Positions 1 through 7,481 of a stretch of 64,000 bases of DNA are shown piece after piece. The notes under the pieces were generated by a model, which did no database searches, was not told the DNA's origin, and was given only the letters and a program-made list of their open reading frames with translations. Every line of letters begins with the position of its first letter. Within the stretch, counting starts at the first letter, position 1. This DNA comes from Mageeibacillus sp. UBA6976 (GTDB lineage: Bacteria; Bacillota; Clostridia; Saccharofermentanales; Saccharofermentanaceae), in the NCBI GenBank assembly GCA_002450155.1, contig DJYO01000021.1:1-64000 (forward strand), in the 5' to 3' direction. The position numbers were made by a program, and so were the translations under genes.

Positions 1-396
1 TCCGAGCTTCGGGAGCTTGATATAATTCCCTACTATGCGGATGTTATCGCCCTGGTTAATGGTTCTGTATGATTGATGGTTATTGTGTTTACTTTTGAAC
101 TGTGGATGTCTTGCACGTTTTTCAAAGAAGTTTTTGAACCCACGGTCTAAATCCCTCAAAGACTGTTGGAGTGCGATAGAGTCTGCATCCTTCAGGAAAG
201 AGAAGTCATTCTGGTTTTTAAGGTCTGTAAGCATAGCAGATGTTTGATTATAGCCAATCTTTTTACCATTGGCATAGGCATCATTACGCATAGCAAGACC
301 TTTGTTGTAGATGAGTCTGCAACATCCGAAAGTCCCGTTTATTATGTTTTGTTGCTGTTTGTTAGGATATGCCCTAAACTTAATGCCTTTTTGCAT
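1..396 (-). CDS. tnpB: IS200/IS605-type TnpB, N-terminal part (runs off window)
   Basis: Reading the minus strand from the ATG at 396 gives 132 codons without a stop up to the window edge. The product begins MQKGIKFRAYPNKQQQ and contains CCRLIYNKGLAMRN and HPQFKSKHNNHQSY, the N-terminal pattern of TnpB/OrfB proteins of IS200/IS605 elements (RAYP box, helix-turn-helix region, then the H-P-x-F-K-S-K motif). In this family TnpB is an RNA-guided DNA nuclease encoded beside a short guide RNA (omega RNA) at the element's 3' end. The RuvC and zinc-finger parts lie outside the window, so intactness cannot be judged. The element's left end lies behind this start at 397-637. A decayed relative sits at 21404-21791. 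Confidence 0.85.
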   Translation of the reverse strand, partial: MQKGIKFRAYPNKQQQNIINGTFGCCRLIYNKGLAMRNDAYANGKKIGYNQTSAMLTDLKNQNDFSFLKDADSIALQQSLRDLDRGFKNFFEKRARHPQFKSKHNNHQSYRTINQGDNIRIVGNYIKLPKLG

Positions 397-471
397 ACAG
401 TCACCTACGGTCTTGTTTTTGGGGTATCAACAACCATTTGATAGTTTCAGAACACAAAATGGTAGTTAATC

Positions 472-637
472 AAGGACACAGTTGTCTTAGTATGTTTATA
501 TTCATTCTTCATAGATATATAGTGACATATTAGTAGTTGTTAGTTAATATAATATCTTCAGAAATTAAAGAGCGGGCTATCATCCTCACGGTTAAAACCG
601 TGGGTTTTATCGCCCGCATGGGTTATAATTGCTTTAT
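472..637 (-). repeat. Inverted long repeat, copy 1 (partner at 21404-21569)
   Basis: About 165 bases, including the nested hairpin and the flank GGGTTATAATTG, recur in opposite orientation 21 kb away with only scattered differences. The shared stretch is the left end of the IS605-type element. Such an inverted pair could support recombination that inverts the 21 kb between them. Confidence 0.75.
624..629 (+). promoter_or_regulatory. Possible -10 box (TATAAT) contributed by the IS end
   Basis: A perfect TATAAT lies at 624-629, inside the part shared by both IS copies. Only six bases separate it from the ATG at 636, and no Shine-Dalgarno sequence precedes that ATG. A transcript from here would begin at or next to the start codon (leaderless). 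No good -35 box is visible, so the assignment is tentative. Confidence 0.35.
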
Positions 638-1991
638 GCGAAGAAACAATAACAACCGAAGATCCGGGTCACCTTCCGGCGCCGGCAGGCTTATAGCCAT
701 GCAGCGCGTATTCACAGCTGTCTGTGCTGTTGCAGTTTTGCTTGGAATGATCATAATGACCCTGCTCATCGTAAGACTCGGCAAAACCATTATCGCAAGT
801 ATCCCTGCCAAGACAGAGTCCTCCGAGACTTATGTTCCTATCGTATCAACAACACCCGTTGTAACCGAGACTACACTCCTTCATTCAGAGATCCTGCCGC
901 CGGACGAGCTGTCAGACGCTCTATGGGGACCTCTTAACGAACTCAGCGAGTCTTCTGTCAAGACTATTACTCATAATGAAGTCAGAGGGATCTATATCGG
1001 ATCCTGCTCAGCTTTGGACAGAGCCATCGAGCTTTGCAATAACTCCGAGCTCAACACTGTAGTAATCGACCTTAAGACCGAGTGGGGCCTTCCTTGGATG
1101 AGCACAAATGAGACTGCAAGAGAGATAGGTTATGTCTGGGACGCATATGATATAGATTCTGTTGTAGAAAGATGCCATGAGAACGGCATAATGGTAATAG
1201 GGCGTATCGTATGTTTCAACGATAGCACGGCCGCAGGCCATTTTCCGGAGAGATCCATAAGAGATGCTTCAGGCAATACCCTTAAGTTCAGGACCGAAGG
1301 ATCCCGCCCCTTCCTTAGCCCCTATAACACTGACAACTGGGAGTATCTGATCTCCATAGGAGAGGAGGCCGCAGGCCACGGTCTTGACGAGATACAGTTT
1401 GACTATGTAAGATTCCCTGCCGGATCCACTACATCCGGAGAGTCTCCATACTTTGGTCCGGAAGATACCACACCGCCTAAATCTGCCGCGGTAAACAGAT
1501 TCCTGCAGACTGCAAGGATAAGGATACAGGATACCATGGGAGTACCGGTATCTGCCGATATCTTCGGTATCGTCCTAACAAGTGAGATGGACGCTAAGAT
1601 AATCGGACAGGACTTTGCGACATTAGGACTTACCGGCATCGATTCCTGCTGCCCCATGGCCTACCCTTCCCACTATGCCCTCGGCACCATGCTGGGCGGA
1701 CACACTTTTGAATTCCCGGACAAAGAACCATACCTCATGGTATACAGCGTGCTCCACGAATCATCAAGCATATATAACCAGCCGGACTTTACGACAGTAA
1801 GGCCATATCTTCAGGCTTTCACCGCAACCTATATAGGTGCAGGCAATTACATGGAATACGACTACACTGCAATGAATGCCCAGATAAAAGCGCTTCACGA
1901 TCTCGGTATCCAGGAATTCATTCTCTGGGATCCCGCCTGCAAGTATCCGGACGGCGCATACGACGGATATATGGCTGTTGAGACTGATTGA
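636..1991 (+). CDS. Membrane-anchored DUF4015 glycoside-hydrolase-like protein
   Basis: The product is 451 residues from the ATG at 636. An in-frame start at 537 would translate the IS hairpin and is unlikely. An arginine/asparagine-rich N-terminus is followed by one membrane segment (about residues 22-49) and then an extracytoplasmic domain. That domain resembles the DUF4015 putative glycoside hydrolase family (TIM-barrel type), with the hallmark DEIQFDYVRFP and a late FILWDP motif. The substrate is unknown; a cell-wall or extracellular polysaccharide is a reasonable inference. serS follows 56 bases downstream. The IS left end abuts the start codon, so the original upstream region has probably been replaced. 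Confidence 0.7.
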   Translation: MRRNNNNRRSGSPSGAGRLIAMQRVFTAVCAVAVLLGMIIMTLLIVRLGKTIIASIPAKTESSETYVPIVSTTPVVTETTLLHSEILPPDELSDALWGPLNELSESSVKTITHNEVRGIYIGSCSALDRAIELCNNSELNTVVIDLKTEWGLPWMSTNETAREIGYVWDAYDIDSVVERCHENGIMVIGRIVCFNDSTAAGHFPERSIRDASGNTLKFRTEGSRPFLSPYNTDNWEYLISIGEEAAGHGLDEIQFDYVRFPAGSTTSGESPYFGPEDTTPPKSAAVNRFLQTARIRIQDTMGVPVSADIFGIVLTSEMDAKIIGQDFATLGLTGIDSCCPMAYPSHYALGTMLGGHTFEFPDKEPYLMVYSVLHESSSIYNQPDFTTVRPYLQAFTATYIGAGNYMEYDYTAMNAQIKALHDLGIQEFILWDPACKYPDGAYDGYMAVETD

Positions 1992-2047
1992 TAAATAATC
2001 CTTCAAAGACTAAAATATACAAAGCTAATCCAAAGGAGAGGATTTAA

Positions 2048-3334
2048 ATGTTAGACATAAAATTCTTAAGAACTAACCCGGACATCGTTAAGCAGAACAT
2101 AAAGAACAAGTTCCAGGACGACAAGCTCCCTCTGGTTGACGAGGTAATAGAGCTGGATAAGGAATACCGCGATGCCAAGACCAGAGCTGAATTCTTGAGA
2201 TCCCAGCGCAACAAGATCAGTAAGCAGATCGGCATGCTCATGGGTCAGGGCAAGAAGGAAGAAGCCGAAGAGGTCAAGAAGCAGGTAACAGACATGGCTG
2301 AAGAGCTGGAGGCTTTATCAGTCAAGGAGACTGAATACGAAGCAAAGATCCGTGAGATCATGATGGTAATCCCCAACATCATCGACCCTTCAGTACCGAT
2401 AGGCAAAGACGATTCAGAGAATGTGGAGATCGAGAGATTCGGAGAGCCCGTAGTTCCCGATTTTGAGATTCCCTACCATGTTGACATCATGGAGAAGTTA
2501 AACGGCATCGAACTCGATCAGGCAAGGAATACTTCAGGCAACGGCTTCTACTATCTGAGAGGTGATATCGCAAGACTTCACTCCGCCTGCCTTTCCTATG
2601 CAAGAGACTTCATGATCGACCGTGGTTTTACATACTATATTCCGCCCTACATGATCAGATCTTCTGTAGTTGACGGTGTTATGAGCTTCGCAGAGATGGA
2701 GAACATGATGTATAAGATCGAAGGCGAGGATCTCTACCTCATAGGTACCTCCGAGCACTCCATGATCGGCAAATTCATCGATACCATAATAGATGAGAAG
2801 GATCTGCCTCAGACTCTTACATCCTACTCCCCCTGCTTCAGAAAGGAAGTCGGTGCCCACGGTATCGAAGAGCGTGGTGTATACAGGATCCACCAGTTTG
2901 AGAAGCAGGAGATGATCGTCGTATGCAAGCCTGAAGACTCAAAGATGTGGTACGACAGGCTCTGGAAGAACACTGTTGATTATTTCCGTTCCCTCGATAT
3001 CCCGGTAAGGACTCTTGAGTGCTGCTCAGGAGACCTGGCAGACCTTAAGGTCAAGTCCTGCGACGTTGAAGCATGGTCACCCAGACAGCAGAAGTACTTC
3101 GAAGTAGGTTCCTGCTCTAACTTAGGCGATGCACAGGCCAGAAGACTTAAGATCAGGATCAGAGGCGAGGAGGGCACATACCTTGCCCACACCTTAAACA
3201 ATACCTGCGTTGCACCTCCGAGAATGCTCATAGCTTTCCTCGAGAACAACTTAAACGAAGACGGTTCCATCAGGATCCCCGAGCCCTTAAGAATGTACAT
3301 GGGCGGCAAGGATAAGATAGAAGTTCCCTCGTAA
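2048..3334 (+). CDS. serS: Seryl-tRNA synthetase
   Basis: This 428-residue class II aminoacyl-tRNA synthetase charges tRNA-Ser with serine in the cytoplasm. The N-terminal 100 residues form the long two-helix coiled coil that grips the tRNA-Ser variable arm. The catalytic core shows motif 2 (FRKEVGAHG with RIHQFEKQE) and motif 3 (NNTCVAPPRMLIAFLEN). Length matches the family (about 425). An AAGGAGAGG ribosome binding site precedes the ATG. The 56-base spacer from the upstream gene is too short for a T-box leader. A terminator follows at 3347. Confidence 0.97.
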   Translation: MLDIKFLRTNPDIVKQNIKNKFQDDKLPLVDEVIELDKEYRDAKTRAEFLRSQRNKISKQIGMLMGQGKKEEAEEVKKQVTDMAEELEALSVKETEYEAKIREIMMVIPNIIDPSVPIGKDDSENVEIERFGEPVVPDFEIPYHVDIMEKLNGIELDQARNTSGNGFYYLRGDIARLHSACLSYARDFMIDRGFTYYIPPYMIRSSVVDGVMSFAEMENMMYKIEGEDLYLIGTSEHSMIGKFIDTIIDEKDLPQTLTSYSPCFRKEVGAHGIEERGVYRIHQFEKQEMIVVCKPEDSKMWYDRLWKNTVDYFRSLDIPVRTLECCSGDLADLKVKSCDVEAWSPRQQKYFEVGSCSNLGDAQARRLKIRIRGEEGTYLAHTLNNTCVAPPRMLIAFLENNLNEDGSIRIPEPLRMYMGGKDKIEVPS

Positions 3335-3346
3335 ACAGCACAAAAT

Positions 3347-3380
3347 GGTCTGAAGCAAATCTTCAGACCGTTTCTTTTTT
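3347..3380 (+). terminator. Rho-independent terminator of serS
   Basis: A perfect 9-bp stem GGTCTGAAG / CTTCAGACC (3347-3355, 3361-3369) with a CAAAT loop is followed by TTTCTTTTTT, 12 bases after the serS stop codon. Confidence 0.9.
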
Positions 3381-3387
3381 CGTAGTT

Positions 3388-3496
3388 GCTAAAAAAGTGT
3401 TCTAAATGGCTTCCAAATGAACACTGGTTTAGCATTTTGTCTCCCAAATGCCGGATCAGTGTCGAACTTAAGAGTCAAATAAGCACTTTTTTAGCA
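3388..3496. repeat. Inverted-repeat region between convergent serS and rpmB
   Basis: GCTAAAAAAGTG (from about 3388) recurs as its reverse complement CACTTTTTTAGC (ending about 3496), enclosing some 85 bases. Inside are a smaller pair GTGTTC / GAACAC and the pairing GCATTT / AAATGC. The segment lies between the serS terminator and the rpmB terminator and codes for nothing visible. It could be a small palindromic mobile or repetitive sequence, or simply a second terminator-like fold. Confidence 0.5.
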
Positions 3497-3509
3497 TTTG
3501 GCATTCAAA

Positions 3510-3546
3510 ATATGAAAAATAATAAAGAGCCGCAGTGCAGCTCTTT
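3510..3546 (-). terminator. Rho-independent terminator of rpmB
   Basis: Read on the minus strand, AAAGAGC (ending 3546) pairs with GCTCTTT (ending 3524) around a 9-base loop, followed by ATTATTTTTC. It sits about 30 bases past the rpmB stop codon. Confidence 0.7.
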
Positions 3547-3575
3547 AGTTATCTGTTTAGTTTAGGAAATAGAAC

Positions 3576-3773
3576 TTATGCTCTTGTAACTTTGCCTGAA
3601 CGGAGGCAACGAGTGCAAACGTTCATTGACTTGGGGGTGCCGTCAACAACAACCTTAACCTTGTGTACATTAGCCTGCTGTCTTGTAAGCGCACGACGTG
3701 AAATCTGTGAACGCGTAATTCTGATTTTCCTACCGAAGAACATATCCTTCTGGCAAACTTCACACTTAGCCAT
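3576..3773 (-). CDS. rpmB: 50S ribosomal protein L28 (bL28), zinc-binding form
   Basis: A 65-residue large-subunit protein. It starts MAKCEVCQKD and ends NVCTRCLRSGKVTRA; the two CxxC pairs mark the zinc-binding (C+) version of bL28. The central GRKIRITRSQISRRA is typical of the family. An AGGAGGTG ribosome binding site precedes the start. The gene is monocistronic, with its own terminator downstream, as is common for rpmB in Firmicutes. Confidence 0.95.
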   Translation of the reverse strand: MAKCEVCQKDMFFGRKIRITRSQISRRALTRQQANVHKVKVVVDGTPKSMNVCTRCLRSGKVTRA

Positions 3774-3845
3774 GAAAACACCTCCTGTTAGATTTTCAAA
3801 CGCCTATGAATAATATCACATGAAGCAAAATAGTGCAACAAGAAA

Positions 3846-5099
3846 TTATTCAGTTCTGAAAATTCTTCTTATCGTTATGATCCTGTCGCAGATCGAGTCC
3901 CCCGCCTTAAAGCTGGTAAGCCTTATTGTCGTCCTGGCTCTTGACTGCATGAGCAGGGTCCCTGTGTCCGTGCAGACAGCCATCTCGTAGACTCTGTCGT
4001 CATTGGGAGACGCTACCGGGCTCCTAAGGAATAAAATGTCTCCGGGGAGTATATTCTCTATTATTACTTCACCTGTAACGGCGTCCGTTCCCGGATCTAT
4101 CTCCTCGCCCTCGTCCATCTGGCCTGCCACTGTCCTGGGGACATCTATGCCGTTGATCTCCGCACTGACGTATATCGCACCGTTTATCGATATGCCGTAC
4201 ATGGTTATGCCATTCTCAAGATATCTGGCATTTACAAAGGTCAGGAGCGAGGATACAAAATATCTGCTGGTAACCTCCTCGGTATCCTCTCTTACACCAA
4301 GCTCGATGACGCCGGAAGATCCGATCCAGCCACTCTCTCCCGTAGGAAGATATACCTGATACACGCCCTCACGCTTGATGTCTGCATAAAGGACAGTATT
4401 CATTACTACCCTGCGCATGAGAGTTCCGTTGCTCGCGTGGGTCATTATGTTCTTATAAGGGTCAGATACCACCAGCTTGTACTGGTGCATATCAGGCTCA
4501 ACCGATTCTGTTGCAGTTGTGACCGAATCAACAGGGATATAGCCTTCGATCCCGTCTTCTGTCGCGATCCTTATGTAGTTACCGCCATTGTCGTTAAGGC
4601 AGGTAACCGGCTCGTTATAAAGCACCTCTGTCAGTCTTTGTCCCGTAGGATCAGGTGAAGCCATGACGCTTACTGAGGTATCGAGTATGACCCTCACATC
4701 CTCGCTGTCGTATTCGAGATTTATAACCGGCTTCTCAAAGAGCTCAATATCCGTACCTTCGAACAAACCGGGAAGCACCCTTGGCAGGATATAGAAGACT
4801 CCTGCAAGTATCAGTATCAGAACTGCTGAAGCTATTATCAGACCTATAAAACGCCTTCTGTGAGCGATCTTAAGGGTCCTGTCGTTACCTGTAAGTCCCC
4901 ATTCCCCTTCAACATCTTCTGCTGCTCCGTATGTAGCCTTGTCGTCTGCCACATCGATATCTTTAAGGAAAGGCAGATCCAGCTTTTTCTCCACATGCCT
5001 TACGGGACGCTGTGGCACAGCCTCCTCGATTATAGGTTTCTTGCGGGTGAGCTCCTCGAACCTCTCTTTAAGTGTCTTATTATTACTGCTCTTCTTCAT
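3846..5099 (-). CDS. Membrane protein with bacterial SH3-like domains
   Basis: This 417-residue protein has a charged cytoplasmic N-terminus (about 83 residues), one membrane segment (about 84-106) and an extracytoplasmic part. The region around 137-193 (SVSVMASPDPTGQRL ... GIEGYIPVDSV) resembles a bacterial SH3 repeat. A second, weaker copy follows (TLMRRVVMNTVLYADI ... GESGWIGSSGVIEL). Such domains often bind peptidoglycan or its peptides. No catalytic domain is recognisable. Its first 17 bases overlap the end of acpS, so the two are co-transcribed. The function is unknown; a wall-sensing role is inference only. Confidence 0.65.
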   Translation of the reverse strand: MKKSSNNKTLKERFEELTRKKPIIEEAVPQRPVRHVEKKLDLPFLKDIDVADDKATYGAAEDVEGEWGLTGNDRTLKIAHRRRFIGLIIASAVLILILAGVFYILPRVLPGLFEGTDIELFEKPVINLEYDSEDVRVILDTSVSVMASPDPTGQRLTEVLYNEPVTCLNDNGGNYIRIATEDGIEGYIPVDSVTTATESVEPDMHQYKLVVSDPYKNIMTHASNGTLMRRVVMNTVLYADIKREGVYQVYLPTGESGWIGSSGVIELGVREDTEEVTSRYFVSSLLTFVNARYLENGITMYGISINGAIYVSAEINGIDVPRTVAGQMDEGEEIDPGTDAVTGEVIIENILPGDILFLRSPVASPNDDRVYEMAVCTDTGTLLMQSRARTTIRLTSFKAGDSICDRIITIRRIFRTE

Positions 5100-5490
5100 C
5101 TTTGCTCCCGAGCATGGTTACATAAGCTATGGCAAGGCCTGCATCGTGGCTGAGACTTACAGACATGGATACTATGCCCAGTTCTTTTGCCCTCTGCTCT
5201 GCTTTGCCCATAAGATTTAAAACGGGCATGCCATTGCCGTCTCTATCTATCTCTATATCCGTGAGCTTTATCCCCTGAGCCATAACGCCGGTGCCCAGGG
5301 CCTTGCCTGCGGCTTCCTTGGCAGCAAACCTGGCAGCAAAGCTCTCAAGCCTTGATCTGTCCTTTTTGCCATTGCAGTATTCTATCTCCCTGGGGGTGAA
5401 AGTACCTCTCAAAAAGGCTTCCTCATTCCTGCTCAAAGCTTTGCCAATGCGGCTTACTTCTGTTATATCTGTTCCGCAAAAGATCTGCAT
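5083..5490 (-). CDS. acpS: Holo-[acyl-carrier-protein] synthase
   Basis: A 135-residue phosphopantetheinyl transferase that moves 4'-phosphopantetheine from CoA to the serine of acyl carrier protein. The family signatures are the metal-binding GTDITEVSRI near residue 6 and FAARFAAKEAAGKALGTG around residue 55, with the conserved glutamate of the KEA motif. Length matches AcpS (about 120-130). Its stop overlaps the SH3 gene by 17 bases, and its start touches the stop of the DnaC-like gene, indicating a tight operon. Confidence 0.93.
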   Translation of the reverse strand: MQIFCGTDITEVSRIGKALSRNEEAFLRGTFTPREIEYCNGKKDRSRLESFAARFAAKEAAGKALGTGVMAQGIKLTDIEIDRDGNGMPVLNLMGKAEQRAKELGIVSMSVSLSHDAGLAIAYVTMLGSKDEEEQ

Positions 5491-6368
5491 TACTTAATGT
5501 CACCACAGTTCTTGATCTTGCCTGCGATCCTCATGTCACAGGCAGAGATAAGGTCGTCTTTCGGCATGGCGCTTACAAGGACCGTCTTAAGTCCTGTGGC
5601 TGACCTGGTCTCGATCAGGGCGTTTACGGCAGATCCGCACACGTGATCCTGTGTCACCTCTCCGGCAAAGTCGTCGATAACTATATAATCTGCTGTCTTA
5701 AGAACATCTGATACAGATTCCGCCGTGTATCCTATATCCTCACACTTGATATAGTAAACGCTCTTGCCGAGCTTTATTGCTGCCTTGCAGACGCAGATCG
5801 CAAGATAAGTCTTGCCGCTCTGGGGTTTGTCAGAATAAAGCCAGAGACTTTTATCCTTGTATGCTCCGGAATTCATCATGATGGACACCATGGAATTAAG
5901 GATCTTCTCTCTTGCCTTGCCGTTGCCAAGATAATCGTTCCTATAGTGCTTCATATCGAAGGATGCATAATCTGCCATGCCGGAATCATTGACCGCTTCT
6001 TCGATAAGATCCTTCCTGCAGGAGCACACCTTCCTGGTACCGTCACTGCCGGTTATGTATCCCGTGTCAGAGCACTTACTGCAGATAAATACCTCTTCAT
6101 TATAATCAGGATCGATCCTGCTGCTCTTGATTATGAGATCTCTTTGTTCCTCACGCTTGCTGATCTGCTCATCCAATATCTTAACAAGCTTGTCGTTCTT
6201 ATCGATCTTGGCAACAAGTCTCTTGCCTGTAAGGTCAGTTATATCCTTGTCTGCTTGCTGGAGTTCAGGACAACGGGAGTATATTTCCTTCAGTCTTTCT
6301 TCGCGTCTTAAGACACGAAGAGAGGCCGCTTCGGAATTAGCCATGTTAATGAGCTCTCTAATCGTCAT
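5490..6368 (-). CDS. DnaC/DnaI-like replicative helicase loader ATPase
   Basis: The product is 292 residues from the ATG at 6368, preceded by GGAGGAG inside the end of the DnaD gene; a longer open frame upstream has no such support. An N-terminal helical region (about 1-85) leads to a four-cysteine zinc site (CSKC at 96-99, CSC at 115-117), then an AAA+ core. The core has Walker A SDKPQSGKT (179-187) and Walker B YIVIDD (228-233). DnaI/DnaC proteins load the replicative helicase onto origin DNA. The first Walker A glycine is not conserved. The 11-base overlap with the DnaD gene supports a joint role in primosome assembly. Confidence 0.82.
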   Translation of the reverse strand: MTIRELINMANSEAASLRVLRREERLKEIYSRCPELQQADKDITDLTGKRLVAKIDKNDKLVKILDEQISKREEQRDLIIKSSRIDPDYNEEVFICSKCSDTGYITGSDGTRKVCSCRKDLIEEAVNDSGMADYASFDMKHYRNDYLGNGKAREKILNSMVSIMMNSGAYKDKSLWLYSDKPQSGKTYLAICVCKAAIKLGKSVYYIKCEDIGYTAESVSDVLKTADYIVIDDFAGEVTQDHVCGSAVNALIETRSATGLKTVLVSAMPKDDLISACDMRIAGKIKNCGDIK

Positions 6369-7389
6369 CGTCGTCTCCTCCAAACATACTGAGGACATCG
6401 TCCGGAACATTTGCTTCAGGGTCCTCGTCTTCTCTTGTATCCTTTTTCTCTTCTCTTGTGATCCCCGCTTCAACTCCGCTCTTCCAGACTGTATCAGCCT
6501 TGGCTTTGCGCTTATCGTATTTGCGCTTATTGGCGGTATGCTGCTCATTCTCGTACTCTTCGGCCTTGCTGACGCTGTCGCATCCGTTCTCAAACCAGCG
6601 GGTCAGGGTGTCGTCTATATTAAGGATAGTGATCTTGCCTCTATACTCATTCTTCTTGATGGCATAGTAGACCATATCCTCGCCGAAACAGAACTTATCC
6701 ACCCAGCCGTGGATCCTGCTCTCATCCAGTTCATTGATGGTTATCCTCAGAGTCTTTCTGCACAGGGCAACGAGCTTATCCTTTTCTTCATTGCGCTCAA
6801 GATATGTCTCGAGCTTATCTATGGTGGTATAGCCCTTGTTGTACCATTCCTCAGCAAGCTTCTCCATACGGTTATAGCTGCGGGACATTTTTCTTCTTGC
6901 ACCTTCGCTGAAGAGCTGGTAGCAGACCTTGTCATCGAACTTGTACTCCCAGAGGCACTTATCGATGAGCCTGTAGAAGATATTGGCCATCCTCCCGCCA
7001 TAGAAGGTATTGTTTATGGAATCAGCAAGCACTGCCCTTCTGCTCTCATCGCTGCTGAGCTCAAGGTTTGTGCCGTCTCCCATGGCTACCCTGGTCTTGA
7101 TGTATTCACTGACCTCGTTCATCTTCAGGTCTGTCAGGCTGTATCCTTCGTCATTCTTATCGAGAAGGCCCTTGGATAAAAGCTCTGATATGACTTCGTA
7201 GATATCTTTGTCCTGTAATATGCTTAAAGACTTAAGATCCTGCTCTGCAAAGGCTCTGCCCTTAAACTCCATGCTGCAGTAAAGGTATACCATAACAGCA
7301 TTCCTGGACAGCTCCGGCAGGTATCTGACAATAAAAATATCGGGTATTAGAGTATCCGATATAACCAATCTGTTTTCTTCTTTTCCCAT
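6358..7389 (-). CDS. DnaD-domain replication initiation protein
   Basis: This 343-residue protein has a winged-helix-like N-terminus (about 1-95) and a DnaD/DnaB_2-type domain around 205-270 (EWYNKGYTTIDKLETYLE, ILNIDDTLTRWFENG). It ends in a lysine-rich then aspartate-rich tail (GGDDDDD). Such proteins act with DnaA and the helicase loader in primosome assembly in Firmicutes. It is immediately upstream of and overlaps the DnaC-like loader. No Shine-Dalgarno sequence is visible before the ATG; an extended -10 box sits nine bases upstream, suggesting a nearly leaderless transcript. Confidence 0.8.
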   Translation of the reverse strand: MGKEENRLVISDTLIPDIFIVRYLPELSRNAVMVYLYCSMEFKGRAFAEQDLKSLSILQDKDIYEVISELLSKGLLDKNDEGYSLTDLKMNEVSEYIKTRVAMGDGTNLELSSDESRRAVLADSINNTFYGGRMANIFYRLIDKCLWEYKFDDKVCYQLFSEGARRKMSRSYNRMEKLAEEWYNKGYTTIDKLETYLERNEEKDKLVALCRKTLRITINELDESRIHGWVDKFCFGEDMVYYAIKKNEYRGKITILNIDDTLTRWFENGCDSVSKAEEYENEQHTANKRKYDKRKAKADTVWKSGVEAGITREEKKDTREDEDPEANVPDDVLSMFGGDDDDD

Positions 7390-7398
7390 AACATAGAC

Positions 7399-7407
7399 AT
7401 TATATCA
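7399..7407 (-). promoter_or_regulatory. Extended -10 promoter element of the dnaD-dnaC-acpS operon
   Basis: The minus strand reads TGATATAAT: a perfect TATAAT with the TG of an extended -10 element. It ends nine bases before the dnaD start codon. No -35 box is recognisable; the nifJ terminator stem begins about 20 bases further upstream. A start point 6-7 bases downstream of the box would leave a 5' leader of only about three bases. Confidence 0.45.
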
Positions 7408-7426
7408 CGGAGGCAGGATAAATAAA

Positions 7427-7452
7427 TCCGGTCGGGATAAATCCCGACCGGA
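7427..7452 (-). terminator. Rho-independent terminator of nifJ
   Basis: A perfect 11-bp stem TCCGGTCGGGA / TCCCGACCGGA with a four-base loop lies 30 bases past the nifJ stop. On the minus strand it is followed by TTTATTTATC. Confidence 0.88.
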
Positions 7453-7481
7453 CTGTAGTTACTAAGCTTAGGACTTAAGAA

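Larger units (their letters stand above)
397..637 (-). mobile_element. Left end of the IS605-type element
   Basis: This 240-base stretch between the tnpB start and the DUF4015 gene holds the subterminal hairpin of the element. GCGGGC (572-577) pairs with GCCCGC (612-617), enclosing a perfect inner stem CACGGTT (587-593) / AACCGTG (596-602). IS200/IS605 elements carry such imperfect palindromes instead of terminal inverted repeats. The segment 472-637 is nearly identical, in reverse orientation, to 21404-21569. Identity stops at about 637, which marks the probable element boundary. No other gene is visible here. Confidence 0.75.

Noticed and set aside
166..441. 91-codon open frame on the plus strand at the window start
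   Set aside because: It is the antisense of the tnpB N-terminus, whose motifs are clear on the minus strand.
537..635. Upstream start of the DUF4015 gene at 537
   Set aside because: The extra 33 residues would be encoded by the IS hairpin and show no signal or family similarity; the ATG at 636 is preferred.
1992..2047. T-box riboswitch before serS
   Set aside because: Only 56 bases are available and no stem or antiterminator can be fitted.
6127..7179. 350-codon open frame on the plus strand across the dnaC/dnaD genes
   Set aside because: Antisense to two recognisable genes, hydrophobic composition without family features and no ribosome binding site; a shadow of the real frames.
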